This document shows, piece after piece, positions 43,916-55,822 of a stretch of 64,000 bases of DNA. The notes under the pieces are model-generated. The model was not told the origin of the DNA. It worked only from the letters and a program-made list of their open reading frames with translations, and made no database searches. The stretch is from Desulfobacillus sp041396245. GTDB taxonomy: Bacteria > Pseudomonadota > Gammaproteobacteria > Burkholderiales > Rhodocyclaceae. The stretch is taken from contig JAWKYW010000009.1 in the NCBI GenBank assembly GCA_041396245.1, positions 57,869 to 121,868 of the forward strand, in the 5' to 3' direction. Position 1 is the first letter of the stretch, and every line of letters starts with the position of its first letter. Made by a program: the position numbers and the translations under genes.

Positions 43916-46154
43916 CCGGCTGCTGCGGGCGGTTCGCGAGAACCCATGCCGCCAGCTGGTCGGCCGGAATGGGGTGACTGATATGGTGGCCCTGCGCCTC
44001 GTCACAGCCGGCATCCCGGATGAAGGCCAGCTGGCCGGCATTCTCCACGCCCTCGGCGACGACCGTCAGCCCGAGGCTGTGGGCCAGGCCGATGATGGCG
44101 GTGACGATGCTGGCGTCGTCCGGATCGACAGCGATGTCGCGGACGAATGACCGGTCGATCTTGAGGAAGTCCACCGGGAAGCGCTTGAGATAGCTCAGGC
44201 TGGAGTAGCCCGTGCCGAAGTCGTCTATGGCCAGCCCGACGCCCAGCCGGTGCAGCGCCTCCAGCGTCTTGAGGGTATCCGAGGTCTGTTGCATCAGCAC
44301 GCCTTCGGTGATTTCCAGTTCGAGCAGGCTCGACGGCCAGCCATGTTGTTCCAGTGCGCGCGACACGGTGTCGACCAGATCCGATTGGCGGAACTGGCGG
44401 GGCGAGAGGTTGATGGCGACCGGTATCGGTGGCAAGCCCGCTGTACTCCAGGCTTTTCCCTGCCGGCATGATTCGCGAACGACCCATTCGCCTATCGGGA
44501 CAATCAGGCCCGTATCCTCCGCAACCGGGATGAAGTGTTCGGGCAGGATGAGACCGCGTTCCGGATGGCGCCAGCGGATGAGGGCCTCGACGCCGCAAAT
44601 GGCGCCGTTCGCCAACGAGACGCGCGGCTGGTAGTGCAACTCGAACTCCTGCCTTGCCAGGGCCCGGTGCAGGTCGTTCTCCAGCCGCAACCGCTCCGCC
44701 ACCGTGACGTTCATCTGCTCGAGGAAGAACTGGTAGTTGTTCCTGCCCATGTCCTTGGCGTGGTACATGGCGGAATCGGCATTGCGCAGCAGGGTCTCCG
44801 TATCGTTGCCGTCCTCGGGGAAGAGGCTGATGCCGATGCTGGCCGACACCCGCAGCTCGTGGCCGCCCAGTTCGATCGGCGGAGCGAGGGCTTCGATCAG
44901 TTTGAGGGCGACTTTCTCTGCGGCCTTGGGGTGATCCAGATTCGGCAGGACGACGACGAACTCGTCCCCGCCGAGGCGCGAGACGGTGTCCCCTTCCCGC
45001 AGTGCCCCCGAAAGACGGCGTGCGACGGTCTGCAGGAGGGCGTCGCCGATCATGTGGCCGAGTGAATCGTTGATGGTCTTGAAGCGATCCAGGTCCATGA
45101 ACAGGACCGCGACATGCTGTCGATCGCGATGCGCCAGTGCCAGGGCCTGGCCCAGACGGTCGATCAACAAGCGCCGGTTGGGCAGGCCGGTGAGGGCGTC
45201 ATGGTTGGCAAGGTGCATGACGCGATCCTCGGCCTGCCGCCGCTCGGCGATTTCCTCCTGCAGACGCAAGTTGGTCGCGGCCAGCTCGGCGGTTCGCTCC
45301 GCCACGCGATTCTCGAGCTCCTCATGGGCATGCATGAGCGCCTGCTGCGCCTCGCGCCGCGCCGATACGTCCTCCGTCGTCCAGATGGTGCCATGCGTGG
45401 CATCGCCGGGCACAACGGCGCGGGCAAGAATGCGGCACCACAGGCGCGAGCCGTCCTTCCGCACGGTGTTCCATTCGACGTCGAGCTGGTTGCCCGAGAG
45501 CAGCACCGGTCCGGCCTTCTGGCCGAACATCCCATAATCCTCTGTGCTGGCAAAGAAGACGCGCGCCGACTGTCCGATCAGTTCGCCCGGACCCCAGCCG
45601 AACATCTGTTCCATGCGTGCATTGCAATGCCGGATGCCCCCTTCCTGGGTGAACAGGATGCCGACGGAGGCGTTTTCCAGAATCGCCTGCTGCTGCAGCA
45701 TGAGTTGCCGGGTTTCTTCCTCGGCGCGCCGGCGGTCGGTAACATCCTCCCCGATCCAGATGGTGCCCTCCGTGGTCGCTGCCGGGTTGACCGCCCTGGC
45801 GACGATGTGGCACAGGAAGAGGCTGCCGTCCTTGCGCCGCATGGGGCATTCCACTTCGTAGGACCGGCCGGAGGCCAGCGTGGGGCCGGCTTTGCGCCCG
45901 ACTTCGGCGTATTCCTCACTGGTTGGCCAGAAAGCGGAGCCGGGCTGATCCCGGAGTTCCTCGGGCGACAACCAGCCGAACATTTCGGCGAAGCGGTTAT
46001 TGCAGTGCAGTACCTTGCTGTTGCGCGTAAACAGGATGGCGGCCGAAGCGTTCTCGAGGATGGCTCGGTACTCCAGCAGCAGTTGCGCCTGGTCCGGCGG
46101 TACTTCGGTGAGGTTCGATTGTCCGGGTGCTGTCATGTTGTTGGGCGTCGGCAT
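43902..46154 (-). CDS. PAS-PAS-GGDEF-EAL c-di-GMP signalling protein
   Basis: A 750-residue cytoplasmic sensor without membrane helices. PAS domains lie at about 25-135 and 150-265, a coiled coil (ENRVAERTAELAATNLRLQE) at 275-310, GGDEF at 315-480 and EAL at 490-740. The cyclase motif GGDEF is intact, with the inhibitory RxxD site (REGD) five residues upstream. The EAL site keeps EALIRWRHP, NLSPRQFRQ, IDDFGTGYSSL and KIDRSFV, so both activities are possible. It may set pilus/biofilm behaviour, but no partner gene is adjacent. Confidence 0.93.
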   Translation of the reverse strand: MPTPNNMTAPGQSNLTEVPPDQAQLLLEYRAILENASAAILFTRNSKVLHCNNRFAEMFGWLSPEELRDQPGSAFWPTSEEYAEVGRKAGPTLASGRSYEVECPMRRKDGSLFLCHIVARAVNPAATTEGTIWIGEDVTDRRRAEEETRQLMLQQQAILENASVGILFTQEGGIRHCNARMEQMFGWGPGELIGQSARVFFASTEDYGMFGQKAGPVLLSGNQLDVEWNTVRKDGSRLWCRILARAVVPGDATHGTIWTTEDVSARREAQQALMHAHEELENRVAERTAELAATNLRLQEEIAERRQAEDRVMHLANHDALTGLPNRRLLIDRLGQALALAHRDRQHVAVLFMDLDRFKTINDSLGHMIGDALLQTVARRLSGALREGDTVSRLGGDEFVVVLPNLDHPKAAEKVALKLIEALAPPIELGGHELRVSASIGISLFPEDGNDTETLLRNADSAMYHAKDMGRNNYQFFLEQMNVTVAERLRLENDLHRALARQEFELHYQPRVSLANGAICGVEALIRWRHPERGLILPEHFIPVAEDTGLIVPIGEWVVRESCRQGKAWSTAGLPPIPVAINLSPRQFRQSDLVDTVSRALEQHGWPSSLLELEITEGVLMQQTSDTLKTLEALHRLGVGLAIDDFGTGYSSLSYLKRFPVDFLKIDRSFVRDIAVDPDDASIVTAIIGLAHSLGLTVVAEGVENAGQLAFIRDAGCDEAQGHHISHPIPADQLAAWVLANRPQQPVKNA

Positions 46155-46216
46155 GGCTTCTTACTCGAATACGGCAGCCAGGAGGGGAACCTGAGAACCC
46201 ATGCCCCCTTACTAAC

Positions 46217-46882
46217 CTAGTCGATTTCACGCAATCCTGCCGGCACCTTTACCCAGGCGACGAGACCGGAGGGCTGCCCCGGTTCGGCAGGGTAAAGGGC
46301 CAGGGCACCGGTGAGGCCCAATGCCCCGAGCGCCCTGCCGATGGATTCCTGCTTCTGGTGGAAACCCTCCAGCTTCATCAGGGCGCATCCCCGATCCGGC
46401 AGCCTCTCCGCGGGGTGCCGCGGCGAGTCCCACTGGATCAGGCTCGGGACCAGACCATCCCCCGGCAGCCGGCCGTCTTCCGGCACGGTGATGCGCCAGC
46501 GGAAATCCCCGCGCGCCATGTCGAGGATGTCGCCGGGCGACGCGGGACAGGCAGCGGCCATGGCCACGATGTCCTCGCAGCGGGCGATCCAGTGGATCAG
46601 GCGCGGACGCTGCGCAATCCTTTCCTGCATCAGCGGATCGTCGAGGCCGAACCAGCGCGGCCTGGGCGGGCGGGGGGCATCCGGGTCGGTGGCGATCAGT
46701 TCAAGGTAGAGGCGCGGGCCCAGCCTGAGCAGGCGATTGTGCGTGCCCATCGCCGCATGCCGGCCGCCCGGCGCCAGCCGCACGCCGAGATGCCCTTCCA
46801 GCCAGGCCGCGCCGGCATCCAGGCCGGCGGCGGCGACCACCAGATGGTCGACGGCGGCGGCCGATTCAGCCGATCCGGCCAA
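46217..46882 (-). CDS. Glyoxalase-like VOC-family protein
   Basis: A 221-residue protein of the glyoxalase_3 type: VDHLVVAAAGLDAGAAWLE near residue 11 and GTHNRLLRLGPRLYLELIAT near 46. The remaining residues include IQWDSPRHPAERLPD. Substrate unknown. Its start overlaps the end of the aminotransferase gene by 17 bases, so the two are translated from one message and may act on related carbonyl compounds (inference). Confidence 0.78.
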   Translation of the reverse strand: MAGSAESAAAVDHLVVAAAGLDAGAAWLEGHLGVRLAPGGRHAAMGTHNRLLRLGPRLYLELIATDPDAPRPPRPRWFGLDDPLMQERIAQRPRLIHWIARCEDIVAMAAACPASPGDILDMARGDFRWRITVPEDGRLPGDGLVPSLIQWDSPRHPAERLPDRGCALMKLEGFHQKQESIGRALGALGLTGALALYPAEPGQPSGLVAWVKVPAGLREID

Positions 46883-47981
46883 GCGCCTCCTCGAGCCGTT
46901 GGACCGTGCGCTCGATGTTCTGCAGCTTGTCGAGGCCGAACAGGCCGATGCGGAAGCTGCGGAAATCGGCCGGCTCGTCGCACATCAGCGGCACGCCGGC
47001 GGCCGTCTGCAGGCCCTGGGCGATGAATTTCCTGCCCGACTGGATGTCGGGGTCGTCGGTGTAGCTGACCACCACGCCCGGCGCCTGGAAGCCCTCGGCG
47101 GCCACGCTCGGAAAGCCGCGGCCCTCCAGCAATGCGCGCACGCGGGCGCCGAGTTCGGCCTGTGCGTTGCGGGCGTTCTCCAGGCCCCAGTCGCGCGTCT
47201 CCCGCATCGCCCGCACTGCCGCCGCCAGCGCATCGGTGGGCGGCGTGGCGTGGTAGGCGTGGCCGCCCTGCTCGTAGGTTTCCATGATCTGCAGCCACTT
47301 GCGCAGGTCGGCGGCGAAGCTGCTGCTGACGGTGGTCTCGATGCGCTCGCGGGCGCGCCCGCCGAGCATGACGAAGGCGCCGCAGGCCGGACCGCTCCAG
47401 CCCTTCTGCGGCGCGCTGATCAGGACATCCACCCCCAGCGACGCCATGTCCACCCATATCGTGCCGGAGGCGATGCAGTCGAGCACGAACAGGCCGCCGT
47501 TTGCATGCACCGCATCGGCGACTGCCTTCAGGTAGGCGTCGGGCAGCATCATGCCGGAAGCCGTCTCGACATGCGGCGCAAAGACCAGCTCCGCCTTCTG
47601 CGCGCGGATGGCGGCCACCACCTCGTCGAGCGGCGGCGGGGCGAAGGGCGCCTTGCTGCCGGCGGCGAGCGGACGCGCCTTGAGCACGATCGCCGCGGAG
47701 GGGATGCCGCCCATCTCGAAAATCTGGCTCCAGCGGTAGCTGAACCAGCCGTTGCGGATCACCAGGCACTTGCGGCCGGCGGCGAACTGGCGCGCCACCG
47801 CTTCCATGCCGAAGGTGCCGCCGCCGGGCACGACGATGGCGGAATGCGCCCGATAGGCTTCCTTGAGGATCGCGGAGATGTCGCGCATGACGCCCTGGAA
47901 GGCGGTCGACATGTGGTTGAGGGCGCGGTCGGTATAGACGACCGAATACTCGAGCAATCCCTGTTGCGGCGTTTGGTTCAC
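46866..47981 (-). CDS. Class V PLP-dependent aminotransferase (alanine/serine-glyoxylate or related)
   Basis: A 371-residue fold-type I aminotransferase. The PLP lysine is in SAPQKGWSGP near residue 190, preceded by FVLDCIASGTIWVDM with the PLP-binding aspartate. GGGTFGMEAVARQF near residue 50 contacts the phosphate. The subgroup includes serine-glyoxylate and 2-aminoethylphosphonate aminotransferases; the precise substrate is not determined by sequence. The start is GTG at 47981 (VNQTPQQG), with no suitable ATG in frame. Confidence 0.85.
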   Translation of the reverse strand: MNQTPQQGLLEYSVVYTDRALNHMSTAFQGVMRDISAILKEAYRAHSAIVVPGGGTFGMEAVARQFAAGRKCLVIRNGWFSYRWSQIFEMGGIPSAAIVLKARPLAAGSKAPFAPPPLDEVVAAIRAQKAELVFAPHVETASGMMLPDAYLKAVADAVHANGGLFVLDCIASGTIWVDMASLGVDVLISAPQKGWSGPACGAFVMLGGRARERIETTVSSSFAADLRKWLQIMETYEQGGHAYHATPPTDALAAAVRAMRETRDWGLENARNAQAELGARVRALLEGRGFPSVAAEGFQAPGVVVSYTDDPDIQSGRKFIAQGLQTAAGVPLMCDEPADFRSFRIGLFGLDKLQNIERTVQRLEEALGRIG

Positions 47982-48042
47982 GGCGGACTCCGGCAAGGCA
48001 AAGGCGCGCAGCTTAGCACGCAGCAGGCGGGCGCTGGCGTAC

Positions 48043-48076
48043 CCCGCCCCCCAACCCCCTCCCAGGGAAAGGGGCG
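48043..48076. repeat. GC-rich dispersed repeat before the aminotransferase
   Basis: CCCCGCCCCCCAACCCC, CTCCCAGGG and AAAGGGG form C-run/G-run pairing, followed by GACGTTGGTTCGC. The same type of sequence is seen at 12675 and 14570. The gap 47982-48106 holds nothing else recognisable. Confidence 0.55.
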
Positions 48077-48106
48077 ACGTTGGTTCGCCGCTGCGCGAAG
48101 GAACGG

Positions 48107-50092
48107 TCAGGCAAAACGCACGATGGGCTGGTCGACGGCCAGGCTGTCGCCCTGCTTCGCCAGTACCTCGGCCACCACGCAATCCTGGTCGGCCTTGAGG
48201 ATGTTCTCCATCTTCATCGCCTCGATGGCGGCGAGCTTCTCGCCGGCCTTCACCTCCTGTCCGGCCTTCAGCGGCATGTCGGTGAGCAGCCCCGGCATCG
48301 GCGAGAGCAGGAATTTCGACAGGTCGGGCTTCGGCTTTTCCGGCATCAGCGCCAGCAGATGGGCGGCATGGGCGGTCATCACCATCATGTCGGCCTGGGT
48401 GCCCCAGTGGGTGACGCGATAGCGCAGGCCGAGGCGTTCGATCTGCAGGCAGACCGGCGTGCCGTTCCAGGTGCCGCGGAACAGCAGCTCGCCCAGCTTC
48501 CAGCCGGATTTCAGCTCGCAGGCCTGGCCGGCGTGGCTGACGGCGTAGCCGCCCTCGATCGCGGCGAGGACCAGCTCGAATTTCCGCTCGCCCATCAACA
48601 CCGTCCATTCGCTGCCGACCTTGCGCTCGTGGCCGCGCAGCTGGCCGCTGGTGCGAATGGCGCGATCGATGTAGCGGCGGCGCGCGAAGGCCGCCACCGC
48701 CGCCAGCAGCAGCGGATCATCGTGCACCAGGCTCTCGGAACTGAAGCCCCCGGGGAATTCCTCGGCGATGAAGCCGGTGTTGAAGTTCCCCGACTGGAAG
48801 CGCGGGTGCTGCATCAGCGCCGCCTGGAAGGCGATGTTCGACGAGACGCCGCGGATGACGAAGGCGTTGAGGGCGTCGCGCATCCTGGCGATGGCCTGGT
48901 CGCGGCTGGCCGCGTGCACGATCAGCTTGGCGATCATCGAATCGTAGTACATCGAGATCTCGCCGCCCTCGTAGACGCCGGTGTCGACGCGCACGCCGTC
49001 GGCTTCCGCCGGCGGGAGGTAGCGCGTCAGCCGCCCGGTCGACGGCAGGAAGTTGCGGAAAGGATCCTCGGCGTTGATGCGGCATTCCATCGCCCAGCCG
49101 TCGAGCCTGACGTCCTTCTGCGCGAAGGGCAGCTTTTCGCCGGCGGCGACGCGGATCATCAACTCGACCAGGTCGACGCCGGTGATGCACTCGGTCACCG
49201 GGTGCTCGACCTGCAGGCGGGTGTTCATCTCGAGGAAATAGAACGACCTGTCCTTGCCGACGACGAATTCCACCGTGCCGGCACTTTGATATTTCACCGC
49301 CTTGGCCAGCGCCACGGCCTGCTCGCCCATGGCCTTGCGCGTCTTCTCGTCGAGGAAGGGGCTCGGCGCCTCCTCGATGACCTTCTGGTGGCGGCGCTGG
49401 ATCGAGCACTCGCGCTCCTGCAGGTAGACGCAGTTGCCGTGGGCGTCGCCGATCAGCTGGATCTCGATGTGGCGCGGCTCCTCGACGTACTTCTCGATGA
49501 AGACGCGGTCGTCGCCGAAGGCGTTTTTCGCCTCGGTGCGGCAGGAGGCAAAGCCTTCGTGCGCCTCCTTGTCGTTGAAGGCGACGCGCAGGCCCTTGCC
49601 GCCGCCGCCGGCGGAAGCCTTGATCATCACCGGGTAGCCGATGCCCTTGGCGATCTCGACCGCCTGTTCCGGCGTGTCGATGGCCTCGTTGAAGCCCGGG
49701 ATGGTGTTGACCTTCGCTTCCAGCGCCAGCTTCTTCGAGGCGATCTTGTCGCCCATGGCGGCGATGGAATAGTGCTTCGGCCCGATGAAGACGATGCCTT
49801 CCTCCTCCAGCCGCTGCGAGAACGCCGCGTTCTCGGAGAGGAAGCCGTAGCCCGGATGCACCGCCTGCGCGCCAGTCTCCTTGCAGGCGGCGATGATCTT
49901 GTCGGCGACGAGGTAGGACTCCTTCGAAGGCGGCGGGCCGATGCAGACGGCCTCGTCGGCGAGCTCGACGTGGCGCGCGTCCTTGTCGGCCTCGGAATAC
50001 ACGGCGACTGTCTTGATCCCCATCCTGCGGGCGGTCTTGATGACGCGGCAGGCGATCTCGCCGCGGTTGGCTATGAGAATTTTCTTGAACAT
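48107..50092 (-). CDS. pccA: Acyl-CoA (propionyl-CoA) carboxylase alpha subunit, biotin carboxylase plus carrier
   Basis: A 661-residue biotin-dependent carboxylase subunit that carboxylates its own biotin using ATP and bicarbonate. The biotin carboxylase domain opens with FKKILIANRGEIACRVI; the ATP-grasp loop is KASAGGGGKGLR near residue 160. A PCC-type BT region spans about 500-590, and the carrier motif EAMKMEN holds the biotin lysine near 627. The adjacent pccB and methylmalonyl genes identify propionyl-CoA as the likely substrate. The ATG at 50092 gives the standard start. Confidence 0.93.
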   Translation of the reverse strand: MFKKILIANRGEIACRVIKTARRMGIKTVAVYSEADKDARHVELADEAVCIGPPPSKESYLVADKIIAACKETGAQAVHPGYGFLSENAAFSQRLEEEGIVFIGPKHYSIAAMGDKIASKKLALEAKVNTIPGFNEAIDTPEQAVEIAKGIGYPVMIKASAGGGGKGLRVAFNDKEAHEGFASCRTEAKNAFGDDRVFIEKYVEEPRHIEIQLIGDAHGNCVYLQERECSIQRRHQKVIEEAPSPFLDEKTRKAMGEQAVALAKAVKYQSAGTVEFVVGKDRSFYFLEMNTRLQVEHPVTECITGVDLVELMIRVAAGEKLPFAQKDVRLDGWAMECRINAEDPFRNFLPSTGRLTRYLPPAEADGVRVDTGVYEGGEISMYYDSMIAKLIVHAASRDQAIARMRDALNAFVIRGVSSNIAFQAALMQHPRFQSGNFNTGFIAEEFPGGFSSESLVHDDPLLLAAVAAFARRRYIDRAIRTSGQLRGHERKVGSEWTVLMGERKFELVLAAIEGGYAVSHAGQACELKSGWKLGELLFRGTWNGTPVCLQIERLGLRYRVTHWGTQADMMVMTAHAAHLLALMPEKPKPDLSKFLLSPMPGLLTDMPLKAGQEVKAGEKLAAIEAMKMENILKADQDCVVAEVLAKQGDSLAVDQPIVRFA

Positions 50093-50108
50093 GGTGGAAG
50101 CCTCTTTC

Positions 50109-50209
50109 AACGCAAAGGGCGCAAAGGCGCAAAGGGCGCAAAGAAAAGCGAGAACAAAAAGAAGTTGTTCATCTTTGCGTTCTTTGCGTCTTTGCGATCT
50201 TTGCGTTTA
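50109..50209. repeat. GCAAAG-repeat hairpin between pccB and pccA
   Basis: Four GCAAAG units (50109-50143) are mirrored by CTTTGCG units (50173-50209), giving a long imperfect hairpin with an A-rich loop. This repeat type is known from many unrelated bacterial genomes. It occupies most of the 131-base gap between the two carboxylase genes and could affect relative expression of the subunits. Confidence 0.75.
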
Positions 50210-50223
50210 ATGTGGTTGGGTTT

Positions 50224-51756
<1,533 letters not shown>

Positions 51757-51781
51757 AGAACCTCCCAAAAACCAGCCTTTC

Positions 51782-51837
51782 GTAGGTCGGGCTTCAGCCC
51801 GACAACTTCGCCAAAGTCGGCCTGAAGGCCGACCTAC
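51782..51837. repeat. REP-like palindrome pair 4
   Basis: Mirrored palindromes at 51782-51803 and 51816-51837 with a 12-bp spacer, the same spacing as pair 1. The right palindrome ends three bases before the meaB stop codon at 51841. Confidence 0.85.
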
Positions 51838-51840
51838 AAA

Positions 51841-52848
51841 TCAATCGTTCTTCAAATGCCCCAGCAAAAGATGCGCCGCGGCGGCCGGTGTCATGCTGCC
51901 CGCCGTAACACAGCGACTGACTTTCTCCAGATCGTGCTTCACGCCTTCGTGCTGCCTGAAGCGGTTGCGCAGTTCGGCGTCGATCAGGGTCCACATCCAG
52001 TCGACCGCCTGGCGGCGGCGCTTCTGCGCCAGTTCGCCGCTCTCCTGCATGATCTTGCGATGGCGCTCGATCGCGTTCCAGAAATCCTCGATGCCCTGGC
52101 CGGTCTGCGCGCTCAGGGTCAGCACCGGCGGCCGCCAGTGGGCAGAAGCGGAACGCAGCAGGCCGAGCGCGTTCTCGAACTGGTGTTTGGCGAACTGCGC
52201 GGCCTTCGGGTCGAGGTCGGCCTTGTTGATGGCAACCAGGTCGGCCAGCTCGACGATGCCCTTCTTGATCGCCTGCAGGTCGTCGCCGGCATTCGGCAGC
52301 TGCAGCAGGACGAAGGCGTCCACCATGCCAGCCACCGTCGTCTCGCTCTGGCCGACGCCGACCGTCTCGACGATGACGACGTCGAAGCCGGCCGCCTCGC
52401 ACACCAGCATCGCCTCGCGTGTCTTCTCCGCCACACCACCGAGCGAGCCGCCGGAAGGCGAGGGGCGGATGAAGGCGTTCGGATCGGTCGACAGCTTCTC
52501 CATGCGCGTCTTGTCGCCGAGGATGGAGCCGCCCGAGCGGGTGCTGGAGGGGTCGACCGCCAGCACCGCGACTCGGTGCCCGCGTTCGATCAGGTGCAGG
52601 CCGAGCGCTTCGATGAAGGTGGACTTGCCGGCGCCCGGCGCGCCGGAGATGCCGACGCGAATCGCCTGCCCGGTGTGCGGCAGCAGCGCCGCCAGCACCT
52701 GCTCCGCCCGCGCCTGATGGTCGCGCCGCGTCGACTCGACCAGGGTGATGGCCTTCGCCAGCGCGCGCGCCTGGCGCGCCAGCACGCCGTCGGCCAGTTG
52801 CTGGTCGACGGCGGCAAGCAGGGCGTTTCCAACGGCGGCGTCGTTCAT
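51841..52848 (-). CDS. meaB: Methylmalonyl-CoA mutase-associated GTPase MeaB
   Basis: G3E-family GTPase that loads and protects the B12 cofactor of methylmalonyl-CoA mutase. The 335-residue protein has Walker A GAPGAGKST (69-77), switch residues in DPSSTRSGGSILGDKTRM and IVETVGVGQSE, and the base-recognition motif NKAD near residue 205. The ATG at 52848 was chosen over a TTG two codons upstream. Same operon as pccBA and downstream of the mutase, with a toxin-antitoxin pair between. Contains a 10-mer copy at 51915-51924. Confidence 0.95.
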   Translation of the reverse strand: MNDAAVGNALLAAVDQQLADGVLARQARALAKAITLVESTRRDHQARAEQVLAALLPHTGQAIRVGISGAPGAGKSTFIEALGLHLIERGHRVAVLAVDPSSTRSGGSILGDKTRMEKLSTDPNAFIRPSPSGGSLGGVAEKTREAMLVCEAAGFDVVIVETVGVGQSETTVAGMVDAFVLLQLPNAGDDLQAIKKGIVELADLVAINKADLDPKAAQFAKHQFENALGLLRSASAHWRPPVLTLSAQTGQGIEDFWNAIERHRKIMQESGELAQKRRRQAVDWMWTLIDAELRNRFRQHEGVKHDLEKVSRCVTAGSMTPAAAAHLLLGHLKND

Positions 52849-52868
52849 GCGCAAAGGCTTGTGGCGCG

Positions 52869-53150
52869 TTAGTTGGCGATGCCCGCTACCGCCTTTGCCA
52901 ACGCTTCTTCAGGAATGCCCTGGGCCTTCAGGTTCTCGATCAGCCGCGCGATGGGCGCGGATTCCAGTTTTTCCAGGTCGGCGCGCAGGCCCTGTCCGAT
53001 GTAGGCGCGCATCAGCGGCTGGTAGCCGGAGAAGCCGAGCATCGGCGCAATACGCTTGAGGTCTTCGACGACGTCTTCCGGCATGCGCAGCGTGACGGTC
53101 GTCATCGGTCGCTCGCGCTTCAGCCGTTTTTTCAGGTCAGCCGTTTTCAT
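52869..53150 (-). CDS. BrnA-like/CopG-type antitoxin
   Basis: A 93-residue partner of the BrnT toxin gene, whose end it overlaps by 14 bases. A ribbon-helix-helix-like strand (TTVTLRMPEDVVEDLKRIAP, residues 17-36) is followed by helices SGYQPLMRAYIGQGLRADLE. It is shorter than and only loosely similar to classical BrnA, so it is named by position. It would neutralise the toxin and repress the shared promoter. Confidence 0.82.
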   Translation of the reverse strand: MKTADLKKRLKRERPMTTVTLRMPEDVVEDLKRIAPMLGFSGYQPLMRAYIGQGLRADLEKLESAPIARLIENLKAQGIPEEALAKAVAGIAN

Positions 53151-53436
53151 ACAGATTCCTTTCCTCTCGGGTCGCCTTGCGGGCCGAAATCAGGCGGATG
53201 CGGTCATCCTCCTGCTGGATATGGACAACGAACAGCAGCCGCGACGACGCGTCCATGCCGATGACGGCGTCCCGCGCTTCTTCGTTCCGATCCGCATCGA
53301 CCACTCTCAGGAAAGGATCGAAGAAGGCCTGCGCTGCCTGCTCGAACGTAACGCCCTGATGTTTGGCGGGGTTCCGCCGCGCCTTTTCACGGTTGGCGAC
53401 AAAGCGGACGCCCTGAAGCTCGAACTCGATGTCCAT
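53137..53436 (-). CDS. brnT: BrnT-family (DUF497) ribonuclease toxin
   Basis: A 99-residue toxin of the BrnT family, RelE-like endoribonucleases that slow translation under stress. Hallmarks: NREKARRNPAKHQGVTFEQA near residue 14, AFFDPFLRV near 37 and the C-terminal RLISARKATREERNLYE with the conserved R and ISAR residues. The pair is intact and lies within the methylmalonyl-CoA gene set, between mutase and meaB. A promoter directly upstream suggests independent expression. Confidence 0.92.
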   Translation of the reverse strand: MDIEFELQGVRFVANREKARRNPAKHQGVTFEQAAQAFFDPFLRVVDADRNEEARDAVIGMDASSRLLFVVHIQQEDDRIRLISARKATREERNLYENG

Positions 53437-53440
53437 TCTC

Positions 53441-53469
53441 AGGGTAGTTGTACGTATTTACGTTGTCAA
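53441..53469 (-). promoter_or_regulatory. Promoter and operator of the brnT operon
   Basis: On the minus strand TTGACA (53469-53464), 17 bases, then TACCCT (53446-53441), only four bases before the ATG at 53436. The transcript would therefore begin at or near the start codon. The spacer contains the palindrome ACGTA-AA-TACGT, a good site for the antitoxin. Confidence 0.6.
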
Positions 53470-53480
53470 CACGTTTTCAG

Positions 53481-55637
<2,157 letters not shown>

Positions 55638-55668
55638 GGCAAGACCTTTCGTGCGGGTTATTCGCATT

Positions 55669-55726
55669 GTAGGTCGGCCTTCAGGCCGACGACACGGCAC
55701 CGGTGTCGGCCTGAAGGCCGACCTGC
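55669..55726. repeat. REP-like palindrome pair 5
   Basis: Mirrored palindromes at 55669-55690 and 55705-55726 (the last ending CCTGC where others have CCTAC), spaced 14 bp. It lies in the promoter gap between the mutase and the divergent GntR gene. Confidence 0.85.
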
Positions 55727-55761
55727 AGGGCATTCAGGCTTGACATCCACTGCATCGCATA

Positions 55762-55802
55762 ATACTGTATCCATAATTATGAATGCAAGCAATGTGATCA
55801 CA
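55762..55802. promoter_or_regulatory. Candidate GntR operators in the divergent promoter
   Basis: Three AT-rich palindromes occur in 41 bases: ATACTGTAT (55762-55770), CATAATTATG (55772-55781) and TGTGATCACA (55793-55802). They lie just before the GntR start at 55823, where autoregulatory sites of FCD-type GntR proteins are expected, and could also control the mutase operon. Confidence 0.5.
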
Positions 55803-55822
55803 ATCATCGAAGCGACAATTCA

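Noticed and set aside
50109..50209. CRISPR-like array from the GCAAAG repeats
   Set aside because: Units are 6-10 bases, without unique spacers of even length, and the second half is inverted.
55638..55822. Cobalamin riboswitch controlling the B12-dependent mutase
   Set aside because: No B12-box-like sequence; the gap holds a REP pair and AT-rich palindromes only.
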